DNA of 64,000 bases from Microcaldota archaeon (GCA_021818925.1 JAKASU010000001.1:132036-196035); one strand, 5' to 3'; positions 34,424-42,497 are shown, counted from the stretch's first letter. Numbers and translations: made by a program. The notes: generated by a model not told the origin, from the letters alone.

Positions 34424-34485
34424 TCCTTTTTTTGTCCTTCTCATAGCGCAAGCCAAGTTAAATCTTTATCCTAGCTAACAATATC

Positions 34486-34974
34486 ATGCGCTTCAAGCCA
34501 ACGCCAGAACTGTGCTATCTCGCCGGACTGGCCGGAAGGAGCAACGAGCCCGAGCAGAGCATTGTCGGAGTAAGGACGCAGAACGAGGAGATAGAGCAGA
34601 GGTTCGTACAGTACGCGATAAAGCTCGGCACAGACACGAAGAAGATACTCATAGAAGAGAGTGAAGGCGGCTTCAGGCACGTATACACATACAATTCCAA
34701 ACTTGCAAAGATGATAAGGGAGATAATGAAAGAGCGAGCCTCTCTGGCGAGAAAGAGGGGGAACCTTGCTGCGGCGTTCATAGCCGGCACCTTCGACGCG
34801 AACGGCCACGTATCAAACGGCGCCCTGACAATAAGGAAGCTCGAGAAGGGAGACGAGCTGCTTCTCGAACTGCTTGGAGTTCATTCTGTGAACTCAAAGA
34901 TAATGAACATACGCGGGTTCCTATCGCTCATCAAAAAGGACAGCATCTTGGCCGACAGCGTGAAGCTCGGCTAA
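34486..34974 (+). CDS. Free-standing LAGLIDADG-like protein downstream of 16S rRNA
   Basis: 162 residues with two LAGLIDADG-like helices. ELCYLAGLAGRSNEPE starts at residue ~8; it is degenerate because the final acidic residue is shifted. LAAAFIAGTFDANGHV at ~98 is well kept with Asp in place. Each is followed by a beta-rich segment ending in paired helices, as in single-chain homing endonucleases or LAGLIDADG-derived RNA maturases. It is short for a two-motif enzyme. It is not inside an intron or intein. Its start is ~60 bp after the pre-16S BHB stem, so transcription with or just after the rRNA is possible. Confidence 0.7.
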   Translation: MRFKPTPELCYLAGLAGRSNEPEQSIVGVRTQNEEIEQRFVQYAIKLGTDTKKILIEESEGGFRHVYTYNSKLAKMIREIMKERASLARKRGNLAAAFIAGTFDANGHVSNGALTIRKLEKGDELLLELLGVHSVNSKIMNIRGFLSLIKKDSILADSVKLG

Positions 34975-34975
34975 T

Positions 34976-35239
34976 CTATTCCCGCTTCGCCTCTGGCAGA
35001 AACAGAAGTATTCCCATCTCCTTCGCATATTCCCGCACCTCCCGGCTCGCCGAAACGCCCACGACCCCGAAGTTGTATCCCCTGAACTGCTTTTCGAGGT
35101 CAATCTTTATGGCTTTCGCACTCACAACATCTTCTATCTTGATGCCGCGCTTAAAAACTGTCGTTGTTAGCAGTTTGTCATCAGTATGCAAGCCTACGTC
35201 GTGCTCAGCGCCGCTTTCACCTTTGATCTTTATGGTCAT
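34976..35239 (-). CDS. Small unrecognised protein with nuclease-like C-terminal segment
   Basis: 87 residues. The C-terminal part FGVVGVSASREVREYAKEMGILLFLPEAKRE loosely resembles the strand-helix end of restriction-endonuclease-like folds (x-VT-x-S-x-x-A-x-x-YA-x-x-GI-x-L). The catalytic D-ExK core is not evident, so function is not assigned. It converges on the LAGLIDADG-like gene with one base between stops. Start ATG 35239. Confidence 0.55.
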   Translation of the reverse strand: MTIKIKGESGAEHDVGLHTDDKLLTTTVFKRGIKIEDVVSAKAIKIDLEKQFRGYNFGVVGVSASREVREYAKEMGILLFLPEAKRE

Positions 35240-35310
35240 GTAATCAATCTGTCTTTTGATGCCCGCTTAAAATAGCTTTGCCTGTGATTTGTTTGGTCGA
35301 GAAGCCTTCC

Positions 35311-35595
35311 TCACTCTCTCTTGAGCGGGCGCAGCCTCATCTCGATTCCGTTCCTGTTCATGTTCCACATCCTTGCCTCGGCACCGTGCGTTATTCCAGG
35401 ACCGGCCAGCACGATCCTGAACCCGTCAAACCTTATTCCCTGAGCCCACAGGATCTGCTCCGCGAAGAGCACGTCATACTCAGTTATCTCCTTGGCGAAC
35501 CTCACTTCCATGTCCTTTTCCATGTCGTCTATGTACGTTACGTGTGCGTTGTAGTACGTTGCATACGCAGGATCTATGCTTCTCCTCATCGTCAT
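35311..35595 (-). CDS. Unrecognised 95-residue protein
   Basis: From ATG 35595 the protein reads MTMRRSIDPAYATYYNAHVTYIDDMEKD and ends MRLRPLKRE. It has a mixed alpha/beta pattern with no membrane segment or metal motif. No family is recognised; a hot-dog-like fold was considered but no signature supports it. A TTTAAAAT box ~22 bp upstream on the minus strand makes ATG 35595 or 35589 better than the track start at 35604. It diverges from the DUF488 gene. Confidence 0.5.
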   Translation of the reverse strand: MTMRRSIDPAYATYYNAHVTYIDDMEKDMEVRFAKEITEYDVLFAEQILWAQGIRFDGFRIVLAGPGITHGAEARMWNMNRNGIEMRLRPLKRE

Positions 35596-35649
35596 CTTTA
35601 CCAAAGCAAGGTATTTTAAAGTTCAAGCAGAATGCTAAACAGGTATCTG

Positions 35650-36000
35650 ATGCTTCTGGGCGTAAAGAGAATCTACGAAAAGAGGGCCGTCTCTGACGGA
35701 AAACGCATCCTTGTCGATAGGCTGTGGCCCAGGGGGGTGAAGAAAGGCACGCAGAACCTCGACGAGTGGATGAGGGACGTGGCGCCCAGCGACGAGCTGA
35801 GGAAATGGTTCGCCCACGACCCCACGAAATGGGGCGAGTTCAAGAGCAGGTACAGGAAGGAGCTTTCCCATAACAGGAAGTTCAACGAGCTTGTAGAGAA
35901 GGCGAAGAGCACGGACATAACGCTTGTCTATTCTGCCACCGACACCGAACACAACAACGCCGTGGCTCTGGCCGAATTCATAAAAGAAGCGACCGCCTAG
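35650..36000 (+). CDS. DUF488 family protein (YeaO-like)
   Basis: The family core is intact: GVKRIYEKRAVSDGKRILVDRLWPRGVKKGTQNLDEWMRDVAPSDELRKWFAHDPTKWGEFKSRYRKEL. It ends in ITLVYSATDTEHNNAVALAEFI. The family function is unsettled. TATA GTATTTTAAA at 35611-35620 makes the ATG at 35650 (MLLGVKRIY) a near-leaderless start; the track's 35632 start is also possible. It overlaps the end of S3Ae by 4 bp. Confidence 0.88.
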   Translation: MLLGVKRIYEKRAVSDGKRILVDRLWPRGVKKGTQNLDEWMRDVAPSDELRKWFAHDPTKWGEFKSRYRKELSHNRKFNELVEKAKSTDITLVYSATDTEHNNAVALAEFIKEATA

Positions 36001-36560
36001 AACTCGACCTTCCTTATCTCTACCTTGGCCACCGGAGCTATCGCGCCGAACTTCTTCGTGGCCTCGGACTGCAGGTCGTTTGATACAAGAGCCTTCAGGA
36101 AATCCTCACGCGTCATCCTGCTGACGTATTCGACAACGAATGTGTGCACCGCCATCCTTATCGCGCTCTTCAGCCTCTGCGCGATCTTGATCCTTGTTGT
36201 CACGAGCAGCTTAAGCGTTATCTGGTTGCCCTCTTTGTCCTTGACTATGTCGTAGGTGTAGACGGCATCTGCCCTGCGCTTTACCAGCGAGTGCAGGTAG
36301 CTGTACTGCTGTGCCAGGTAGTCCACTTCGGTGTTGGCGACGCTTCCGTTCGCGTTCGTTATCTTCAGGCCCACTGTTGCGAAGGCGTGGTTTGGATTGT
36401 GCGTTATCCAGTTGAGGCTCACTTTCATTATCCTGCCGGTCACGCTCTTCTCATCGGCCGCAGGTATGCTGCCGATGACCTCCGTGGAGATGGCCTTCGG
36501 CGCGTAGACGTCGAACCACTGCTTCGTCTTCCACTTTTCAGCTCCTTTTTGAACGGCCAT
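35997..36560 (-). CDS. rps3ae: Ribosomal protein S3Ae (S1e)
   Basis: 187 residues, archaeal/eukaryotic small-subunit protein. It has KWKTKQWFDVYAPKAISTEVIGSIPAADEKSVTGRIMKVSL near the N-terminus. LVKRRADAVYTYDIVKDKEG and MTREDFLKALVSNDLQSEATKKFGAIAPVAKVEIRKVEF follow. It lies 6 bp after S15 in a two-gene operon, the standard archaeal arrangement without the RecJ-like gene sometimes found between them. Confidence 0.95.
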   Translation of the reverse strand: MAVQKGAEKWKTKQWFDVYAPKAISTEVIGSIPAADEKSVTGRIMKVSLNWITHNPNHAFATVGLKITNANGSVANTEVDYLAQQYSYLHSLVKRRADAVYTYDIVKDKEGNQITLKLLVTTRIKIAQRLKSAIRMAVHTFVVEYVSRMTREDFLKALVSNDLQSEATKKFGAIAPVAKVEIRKVEF

Positions 36561-36566
36561 AAATCA

Positions 36567-37022
36567 TCATGCCTGCTTTATGATCAGCGCTGCCTGCTCC
36601 GGATCGTACTTCCAATCGACCGGCAGCCTTCCCGATTTCCTGTAGTACTTGCCCAGCCTCCAGATCTTCGATTCTACCCTGTGCAGTCTCGTTGTGTTGT
36701 GAACGTCTTTGTGGTTGGCGGTGAGGTGCTTCCTCAGGTTTACCGCTTTCCTCATGAGGTCAAGAAGGTCTGCTGGTATATCGCTCTTGAACCCCTTCTC
36801 CTCAAGCAGCACGTTGAGCCTCTTTCCAAGGAGAGGCTTGAGGTAGCCCGCCTTCTTCTCATCCTTGAGCTTCTGTCCTATCATGGCGCCCTTCATGCCC
36901 TGCTTGGCGTATGCGACTATTTCCTTCTCTATCTCCTCCCTGCCGGTCTCGGTCTTCGCCTCGCTCTCCATCGGCTTCCTGGACTTCGACCTGCCGTGCT
37001 TCCTGGTGTGTAACCTTGCCAT
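36567..37022 (-). CDS. rps15: Ribosomal protein S15 (S13e type)
   Basis: From ATG 37022 it begins MARLHTRKHGRSKSRKP, the expected archaeal S15 N-terminus. It ends RVESKIWRLGKYYRKSGRLPVDWKYDPEQAALIIKQA. The track ORF extends to 37070 with MLSRIYYRFSCF, which is not family sequence. The length of 151 is normal. It is a primary binder of 16S helix regions. A minus-strand TTATAAATG ~45 bp upstream may be its TATA box. Confidence 0.95.
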   Translation of the reverse strand: MARLHTRKHGRSKSRKPMESEAKTETGREEIEKEIVAYAKQGMKGAMIGQKLKDEKKAGYLKPLLGKRLNVLLEEKGFKSDIPADLLDLMRKAVNLRKHLTANHKDVHNTTRLHRVESKIWRLGKYYRKSGRLPVDWKYDPEQAALIIKQA

Positions 37023-37144
37023 TAACCTCACATAAAAGCAAGAAAAGCGATAGTATATCCTAGATAACATTTATAACCATTATCTCGCCGGGGCGACGTA
37101 TCTGTACGGAAAGAAGAAAAACAAGCGCATCATATGGCTCTCTC

Positions 37145-37651
37145 ATGCGTGAAAGAACACTGGCTGTCCAGTCGGAGCCGCCGCTCTTGAGCGAGAGAGC
37201 AGAACTTGCGGCTGTCAGAAGGGTGCACGACGATTACCTCAAGCACGTGTACGGAAAGTACAAGCTAATAGGCGTGAATCACCTGCAGGCAGACGGCGAA
37301 GACATAAGGTGCGTTTTTCTATCGTCGAAGGGGCGCTATTACAAAACCAATAGCCAGCATCTGGGCTACTCCTACGGGCACGCCGAGCCTGAGGATAGGA
37401 CTGCATTCATAAACCTGACCAAGAAGAACACGAAGAAGGAGATAGGCCACTGGTTCGAGGACAGATTTACGCTGTTCTACAACACGCCAGAGCTCTCTCT
37501 CACAATTATTCATGAGTTCCTGCACCTGTTTGTCGAGAAAGAGCTGCTCGCTGCCAGGCGGAGAACGGGCCAGGATGAGGAAACGATGATAGTGACCATG
37601 GAGAAGATTCTCAGGAGGTCGACACCATACACGCTTCTAGTTGTCGACTGA
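37145..37651 (+). CDS. Putative HExxH zinc metallopeptidase-like protein
   Basis: 168 residues, soluble. The segment LTIIHEFLHLFVEKELLAARRR contains HEFLH, matching the HExxH zinc motif of zincins, with a Glu 5 residues after the second His (HLFVEKE). The region before it is beta-rich (IRCVFLSSKGRYYKTNSQHLGYSYGH...FINLTKKN), as expected for the strands preceding a minimal gluzincin helix. No exact family is recognised, so activity is inferred from the motif alone. It sits alone between S15 (divergent) and TFB. Confidence 0.6.
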   Translation: MRERTLAVQSEPPLLSERAELAAVRRVHDDYLKHVYGKYKLIGVNHLQADGEDIRCVFLSSKGRYYKTNSQHLGYSYGHAEPEDRTAFINLTKKNTKKEIGHWFEDRFTLFYNTPELSLTIIHEFLHLFVEKELLAARRRTGQDEETMIVTMEKILRRSTPYTLLVVD

Positions 37652-37672
37652 CCATTTTAGACGACAAGAAAC

Positions 37673-37688
37673 CGAAAGGTTTAAATAT
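37673..37688 (+). promoter_or_regulatory. BRE plus TATA ahead of tfb
   Basis: CGAAAGGTTTAAATAT resembles a purine-rich BRE followed by a strong TATA. A second TATA-like AGATTTAAAAG lies at ~37724, nearer the GTG start at 37766. The gene could have two promoters. Confidence 0.4.
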
Positions 37689-37765
37689 CTAATTGATTAC
37701 AATTCTACTGCTTGTTTTAGTAAAGATTTAAAAGATTTACCCAGAGTTTGCAGAAAAACTGAACG

Positions 37766-38902
37766 GTGAATGAATTGGCAAAGTCAAGGAATAGCGGAGG
37801 TTCAAAAAAGGGTGCAAAAATGAGAAAGACCACAACTACGACTAAGAGCATGGCAAAGAGAAAACCAGCAGGAATGGCGCAGAGAAGCCCAAGCGGCCCG
37901 GTTGCGCAGATGGCTGAACCTCAGCAGGAGTTCACCAGGGCAACAATGCCAAACATGGGAGTGGTGCACGGCGAGGAAGGGCCCAAGGTCATCGAGAGTG
38001 TAAAGCACTGCCCGAGCTGCGGCAGCGGCGACATAATCTTTGACAGCGAGAGGGGAGAGTACGTGTGCAACAACTGCGGCCTTGTTATCGAGGAGAACGT
38101 TACCGACGTAGGGCCGGAATGGAGGGCGTTCGACGCTGATCAGAGGAACGCGAGGGCGAGAACAGGAGCCCCGATCAAGTACATGAAGCCAAACAAGGGC
38201 CTCGTGACAGAGATAGACATGTATAACAAGGACATAAGGGGCGCGAAGCTTCCGAGCAAGCGACAGGCACAGCTGTACAGGATAAGGAAGTGGCACAAGA
38301 GGGCAAGCATAGCGAGCTCGAGCGAGAGGAACTACCTGGTAGCTCTTCCGGAGCTCAACAGGGTAGCGAGCTACCTCGGACTCCCGGACAACATAAGGGA
38401 GAGCGCTGCGCTTCTGTACAGGCAGTGCGTAAAGAACAACCTGATAAGGGGCAGGCCTATAGAGACGGTGGTCAACGCTGCGCTCTACGCCACGTGCAGG
38501 CAGTCCGGCATGCCAAGGACGCTTGACGAGATATCCCAGATATCAGGAGTGCCAAAGAAGGAGATAGGGAGGACATACAGGGTGATAGCCCACGAGCTCA
38601 ACCTTCGAATACCGCTGACGGATCCGGTGGCATACGTGCCAAGATACGTCGCTGCGCTGAAGCTCAGCGGCGAGGCCCAGGAGAAGTCGATACAGCTGCT
38701 CAAGCAGGCGATGAAGAAGGGCCTTGTAAGCGGAAGGAGCCCGACAGGGGTTTCGGCCGCAGCCGTCTACATAGCCAGCGCGCTTGTCGGAGAGAGAAGG
38801 ACGCAGAAGGAGGTCGCCGAGGTGGCTGGCGTCACCGAGGTTACCATAAGGAACAGGTACAGGGAGCTGAAGAAGGAGCTCAACATAGACGTCAACCTGT
38901 AG
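37766..38902 (+). CDS. tfb: Transcription initiation factor B (TFB)
   Basis: Bridges TBP-bound promoter DNA to RNA polymerase. An unusual ~60-residue low-complexity basic N-terminus (MRKTTTTTKSMAKRK...) precedes the zinc ribbon CPSCGSGDIIFDSERGEYVCNNCGLVIEENV. The B-reader/linker follows (GPEWRAFDADQRNARARTGAP). Two cyclin repeats come next (VASYLGLPDNIRESAALLYRQC... and AALKLSGEAQEKSIQLLKQAM...GRSPTGVSAAAVYIAS). The end is VTIRNRYRELKKELNI. The start is GTG 37766; ATG 37820 (MRKTTTTT) is an alternative. A second TFB-related mini-protein lies at 44533. Confidence 0.95.
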   Translation: MNELAKSRNSGGSKKGAKMRKTTTTTKSMAKRKPAGMAQRSPSGPVAQMAEPQQEFTRATMPNMGVVHGEEGPKVIESVKHCPSCGSGDIIFDSERGEYVCNNCGLVIEENVTDVGPEWRAFDADQRNARARTGAPIKYMKPNKGLVTEIDMYNKDIRGAKLPSKRQAQLYRIRKWHKRASIASSSERNYLVALPELNRVASYLGLPDNIRESAALLYRQCVKNNLIRGRPIETVVNAALYATCRQSGMPRTLDEISQISGVPKKEIGRTYRVIAHELNLRIPLTDPVAYVPRYVAALKLSGEAQEKSIQLLKQAMKKGLVSGRSPTGVSAAAVYIASALVGERRTQKEVAEVAGVTEVTIRNRYRELKKELNIDVNL

Positions 38903-38903
38903 C

Positions 38904-39302
38904 ATGAAGGCATCGCTCCTCGCGTTCGCGCTCTCTGTCTCTTTTGCGATAGCGGTCGCTGGGGCGCAGTCTCAGATAGCCAATCCCACGGTGGCGTACG
39001 CGAACCAGACGGTAAGCAACGCCGCCTACTACATCTCGCAGGTCAACGAGAGCGGCTACCTGATCTTCTATCCCAACCTTACGCAGTCATACTCCTATCT
39101 CGCAAAGGCGCAGAGCCTGTACAACAGCTCGCCTGCCGCCGCCGTGATATACGCAAACAAGGCAACCAGCGAGGCGGTAGCGCAGTACGCCAGGATAAGC
39201 TCGTACAAGAGCGAATCCATAGTGGTGATGGCCGCCTTTACCATCTTCTTCGCCCTGCTCCTCGGACGTGTGATGAGGCCTGTAGGCAAGAAGGGCAAGT
39301 AG
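38904..39302 (+). CDS. Secreted, C-terminally membrane-anchored small protein
   Basis: 132 residues. An N-terminal signal peptide (KASLLAFALSVSFAIAVAGAQS) is followed by ~75 extracellular residues with many NxS/T sites and helical Ala/Tyr-rich text (AQSLYNSSPAAAVIYANKATSEAVAQYARI). A C-terminal helix (SIVVMAAFTIFFALLLGRVM) and a basic tail follow. No family is recognised. Its ATG is one base after the tfb stop, so it is cotranscribed with tfb. Confidence 0.65.
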   Translation: MKASLLAFALSVSFAIAVAGAQSQIANPTVAYANQTVSNAAYYISQVNESGYLIFYPNLTQSYSYLAKAQSLYNSSPAAAVIYANKATSEAVAQYARISSYKSESIVVMAAFTIFFALLLGRVMRPVGKKGK

Positions 39303-39391
39303 CATGATAACAGCATTTCTCCCTTATTTTGTAATTTAAATCAACCTATTTATAGGTGGAAAAGTAAATCCAATTCATCGTATTGGGTTCT

Positions 39392-39721
39392 ATGTCCGCG
39401 AAACGGAAGGAAGACAGAAGGGTCCCGGAATGGGACAGGCCTAACATAAGACCATTGTCAGCCGAGGCGCCGGTTTTAGCAACGGAGCTGAACAGAATCT
39501 CGAAAGGGATAGGCAACATAGACAGCGCGTTGGAAGACGCACTTGGCAAGAGCCTTGACAAGGACGGGAGCGAGGCCAGTATCGAAGAGCTCAGGGCAGT
39601 GAACAAGAGGCTTAGCAAGATGCTTGGCTCATTCAAGAGGGGGGTTGAGGACATCGAGGGCATAGACAAGATAGCCAAGCAGGCCGCAAGGGACCGGGAC
39701 CAAGGAGCCGTCAGGTCATAG
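39392..39721 (+). CDS. Unrecognised soluble coiled-coil-like protein
   Basis: 109 residues from ATG 39392. The N-terminus is charged (SAKRKEDRRVPEWDRPN). The rest is helical with heptad-like spacing (ATELNRISKGIGNIDSALEDAL, VNKRLSKMLGSFKRGVEDIEGIDKIAKQAARD). No family is recognised. A TATA-like CTATTTATAG lies ~35 bp upstream. Its end overlaps the convergent permease by 6 bp. Confidence 0.55.
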   Translation: MSAKRKEDRRVPEWDRPNIRPLSAEAPVLATELNRISKGIGNIDSALEDALGKSLDKDGSEASIEELRAVNKRLSKMLGSFKRGVEDIEGIDKIAKQAARDRDQGAVRS

Positions 39722-41038
39722 TCTCCTGATCCTCTTTCTCTCTATGAAGACGAGCAGTCCGACGAAGAGCATGATTGCACCTAGCTCCAAGACGCCCGGC
39801 TGGCTGAAGTACACGCCGAGAAGCACAATCGAGCTCAGACCCGCGATTACCGGTGTTACCCGCGTGTGAAGCACGTCAAGCTTGCCTCCGGAGCTCTTGA
39901 TCAGTTTCAGCGTGGCGAAAGAGGTGAGCATGTATGGTATCAGGGTGAACATAACGGCAAGCGCCGCCAGCGCAACGAAATTCGTCACGGTATAGCTAAG
40001 CACCAGAGCCAGTGCCGTCTGGATGATGAGGGACATGTAGGGGGTCTTGCGCGAGGGGTGTATCTTCGAGAAGACCTTAGGGAAAAGACGGTCCCTTGAC
40101 ATGGCGAACGATATCCTCGCGGTGCCGAGTATCACAGCGTTCAGCGACCCTATTATCGATATGAGGCCTCCGACGGTGACGATTATGCCGCCCAGCTGTG
40201 AGTGTGTGACTGCGGTGAAGAGGTCTGAGAGCGGGGACTGCGAGGATGTGAAGTTTGTCCATCTTGAAGCGCCCAGGAACACCACGACCACCACAAGATA
40301 GATGAGCATCGTCGACACTGCGGCAATCAGCACCGCTTTTGGGACTGTCTTCTTCGCGTTCTTTATCTCCTCGTCAGGCACCGTTATTATCTCCTCGCCC
40401 AGATACGCGTAGAGCACCACTATTGTCGATGCGCCTACAGCTGAAAGTATCGCGAAAATGCCTGTGTTTCCAGCAGTGCTCACGGTGCTCGGGAGCAGAG
40501 GGTAGAAGTTGATTATCTTGAAGAAGAGCGCAGCGCCGATTACAAACACTGCTAGCGCGAGCAGCTTCCCGACAGTAAGCCAGTCCCCCACCTTCCCGCC
40601 TGTAGACACACCCCTGAAGTTCAGGTACGTGAGCACGAAGCCGGTGAGCACACCGACCGTGACCCTTATAATCAGCGACACCTGAGGGAGAAAGAACTGC
40701 AGGTACCAGCCGAGCGCCCACTGCTCTGCAGCTATTGTTATGACGTAGCCGATCCAGAACGTCCAGCCCGCGAAGAAGCCGGCGGCGTCTCCGAACGCCT
40801 TGTGCGCGTACGTGTAGAGCCCTCCAGCCTTCCTTATCTTTATTGCGCATTCGGCGAAGCACAGGCCCGTCAGCACCTGGTATATGCCGCCCAGCACCCA
40901 CGCAAGTATCGAGTACGTGCCCGAAGCCTCAGCGGCCACAAGAGGCATTATGAATATGCCAGACCCGACTATGAACCCGATGCCGAGCATCACCGAGTCG
41001 AAGAAGCCCATGCCGCGTATGAGATGTATCCTTCTCAT
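39716..41038 (-). CDS. APC-superfamily amino acid permease
   Basis: 440 residues with 12 predicted membrane helices. Helix 1 carries the family's unwound motif GFIVGSGIFIMPLVAAEA. AWVLGGIYQVLTGLCFAECAIKIRKAGGLYTYAHKAFGDAAGFFAGW follows, typical of APC transporters. ILSAVGASTIVVLYAYLGEEIITVPDEEIKNAKKTVPKA marks the middle. Substrate is unknown; amino acid uptake would suit a host-dependent or scavenging lifestyle. The ATG at 41038 is the first good start. Confidence 0.9.
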   Translation of the reverse strand: MRRIHLIRGMGFFDSVMLGIGFIVGSGIFIMPLVAAEASGTYSILAWVLGGIYQVLTGLCFAECAIKIRKAGGLYTYAHKAFGDAAGFFAGWTFWIGYVITIAAEQWALGWYLQFFLPQVSLIIRVTVGVLTGFVLTYLNFRGVSTGGKVGDWLTVGKLLALAVFVIGAALFFKIINFYPLLPSTVSTAGNTGIFAILSAVGASTIVVLYAYLGEEIITVPDEEIKNAKKTVPKAVLIAAVSTMLIYLVVVVVFLGASRWTNFTSSQSPLSDLFTAVTHSQLGGIIVTVGGLISIIGSLNAVILGTARISFAMSRDRLFPKVFSKIHPSRKTPYMSLIIQTALALVLSYTVTNFVALAALAVMFTLIPYMLTSFATLKLIKSSGGKLDVLHTRVTPVIAGLSSIVLLGVYFSQPGVLELGAIMLFVGLLVFIERKRIRRL

Positions 41039-41130
41039 GCACTTTCGCTGGAATAAGGACTCTGCATATTAAAAGGGCTCTCCCAGGCGCCAGAACGCAT
41101 AACGTCAAACTATTTAAGCACCTGAAACAG

Positions 41131-41454
41131 ATGTCCCTTATGAGCGTCATCGATACGATCAGGAAGAACTACAACCCTGAGCTTGCCAAGCTGCTAATCG
41201 GTGATTACGTGGTCTGGACAGGGTCCGGGCTTACGAAGAGAGCCGAGAGGTTTGCAAACGCGGTCTCCGACAAAGAGCAGATAAGAATTGCAAGGCAGAT
41301 TGGGGGAGACGAGAAGGGCAGGCAGGCCGTCAGGAAAGTGGTTTTGCTTAGGACAGAGCCCGACGCATCACTGCTTAAGGCCGCAGAGAGGGCCAAGGCC
41401 TATATGCAGATTGACGAGAAGACGGCAAGGGTATTCGCTCTGCGAAAAGATTAA
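41131..41454 (+). CDS. Unrecognised small soluble protein
   Basis: 107 residues; starts MSLMSVIDTIRKNYNPELAKLLIGDYVVWTGSGLTKRAERF. Alpha/beta-like, no membrane segment, no metal motif. A TATA-like ACTATTTAAG lies ~24 bp ahead, predicting a nearly leaderless mRNA. It is followed 24 bp later by a DUF5678-like gene on the same strand. Confidence 0.55.
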   Translation: MSLMSVIDTIRKNYNPELAKLLIGDYVVWTGSGLTKRAERFANAVSDKEQIRIARQIGGDEKGRQAVRKVVLLRTEPDASLLKAAERAKAYMQIDEKTARVFALRKD

Positions 41455-41478
41455 AAGGCTGAAACGCTGATTCTCGGC

Positions 41479-41775
41479 ATGGCTTGGCGCATAAGCATCG
41501 ACCAGGAAAGCGACAAGGACATGGTTGCAAGGACATTTGCCATCGCCTCTAACAAGGCGAAGATAGAGGAGGACAGGGAGGCGCTGGCCGCCAAATACGG
41601 CAACGACACGTATGTGGCGTACTTCGGGGGCAAGGAGATTGACCACGACAAGAGCATCGAGGCGCTCAGAAAGAGGCTGGCTGAAAGGTACCCCGAAAAG
41701 ATAAAGAGCATGGCCGTCGAGCGCGTGGGCGGAGAGAAAATCCCGCAAACCGATAAGTTCTGGCTCAGGTCGTAG
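41479..41775 (+). CDS. DUF5678-like small protein
   Basis: 98 residues. The middle segment ALAAKYGNDTYVAYFGGKEIDHDKSIEALRKRLAERYPEK resembles DUF5678, in which a short beta-hairpin (YVAV-NG-KVVAHG) is followed by a helix. The ends are unrecognised. Function is unknown. It is probably cotranscribed with the gene at 41131 and converges on the EF-Tu domain II-like gene with one base between stops. Confidence 0.55.
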   Translation: MAWRISIDQESDKDMVARTFAIASNKAKIEEDREALAAKYGNDTYVAYFGGKEIDHDKSIEALRKRLAERYPEKIKSMAVERVGGEKIPQTDKFWLRS

Positions 41776-41776
41776 C

Positions 41777-42106
41777 CTAGCCCAGCTTGTATACGCTGCT
41801 GCCTCTCTTCACGGGCACGCTGACCTTTATGCCCACGTCGTCTCCGGATGACGCGGAATCCACGTCCTTCCTGTCTATCTGCATGCTCGAGACACGCTGC
41901 CTTAGTGTGTACTCTTCATTCTCAATCTCTATGGTGTCGCCGACAGCGAGCGTGTCGCTCAGTCTTATGGCGGCCACGTTAAGGTTGTCGAAAAAGCGAT
42001 CTACCTCGCCAACCAGGGCGCGACCCGCAGAGGCCACATGAGCCGATGCGCCCTTCTTCGCCTCCATAGCGTCCAGAACGTCCATTACGTTGTCAAGGTC
42101 GTCCAT
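41777..42106 (-). CDS. Small protein with EF-Tu domain II-like barrel
   Basis: 109 residues from ATG 42106. The C-terminal ~75 residues match the barrel seen in translation-factor domain II: VGEVDRFFDNLNVAAIRLSDTLAVGDTIEIENEEYTLRQRVSSMQIDRKDVDSASSGDDVGIKVSVPVKRGSSVYKL. The VxSMQ-x-x-x-x-x-V-x-x-A-x-x-G-x-x-V pattern is characteristic. No GTPase domain is present. Similar ~85-residue stand-alone barrels occur in archaea, often next to unrelated enzymes. It starts 4 bp after the msrB stop and is translated with it. Confidence 0.7.
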   Translation of the reverse strand: MDDLDNVMDVLDAMEAKKGASAHVASAGRALVGEVDRFFDNLNVAAIRLSDTLAVGDTIEIENEEYTLRQRVSSMQIDRKDVDSASSGDDVGIKVSVPVKRGSSVYKLG

Positions 42107-42110
42107 CTTC

Positions 42111-42497
42111 TCACTTCTTTTTATCGTCATTCGGTATGAACCTAAGCGATATCGAGTTTACGCAGTGCCTTACGTTCTTGAGCGTGTACATCTCGCCCGT
42201 GAAGACGTGGCCAAGGTGGGCGCCGCAGTTCGCGCACTCTATCTCTGTGCGCACGCCATCGGGATCCGGCATGCGCTTGACCGCGCCCTCTATCTCCTGG
42301 TCGAAGCTTGGCCAGCCGCAATGGGCGTCGAACTTGTCCTCCGACTTGTATAGCGGCGCGCCGCACCTCTTGCAGACGTATGTGCCAGGCTTGAAGTTGC
42401 TCTCGTACTCGCCGCTGAACGGGGCCTCGGTGCCCTTGTGCACGATCACGGCCTCTTCCTCCTTGGTAAGCTTGTTCAGCTTTAGCTTTTCTCCCAC
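42111..42497 (-). CDS. msrB: Peptide methionine-(R)-S-oxide reductase
   Basis: 128 residues with all MsrB hallmarks. Zinc pairs are CKRCGAPLY and CANCGAHLG. Substrate text is SEDKFDAHCGWPSFDQEI. The catalytic Cys is in RHCVNSISLRF. The enzyme repairs oxidised methionine in the cytosol. The family length is normal. It heads a two-gene operon with the EF-Tu domain II-like protein, suggesting an oxidative-stress link for that partner, though this is inference. Confidence 0.95.
   Translation of the reverse strand: MGEKLKLNKLTKEEEAVIVHKGTEAPFSGEYESNFKPGTYVCKRCGAPLYKSEDKFDAHCGWPSFDQEIEGAVKRMPDPDGVRTEIECANCGAHLGHVFTGEMYTLKNVRHCVNSISLRFIPNDDKKK

Noticed and set aside
36144-37013. 289-residue plus-strand ORF over S3Ae and S15
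   Set aside because: Antisense of two ribosomal protein genes that match their families end to end.
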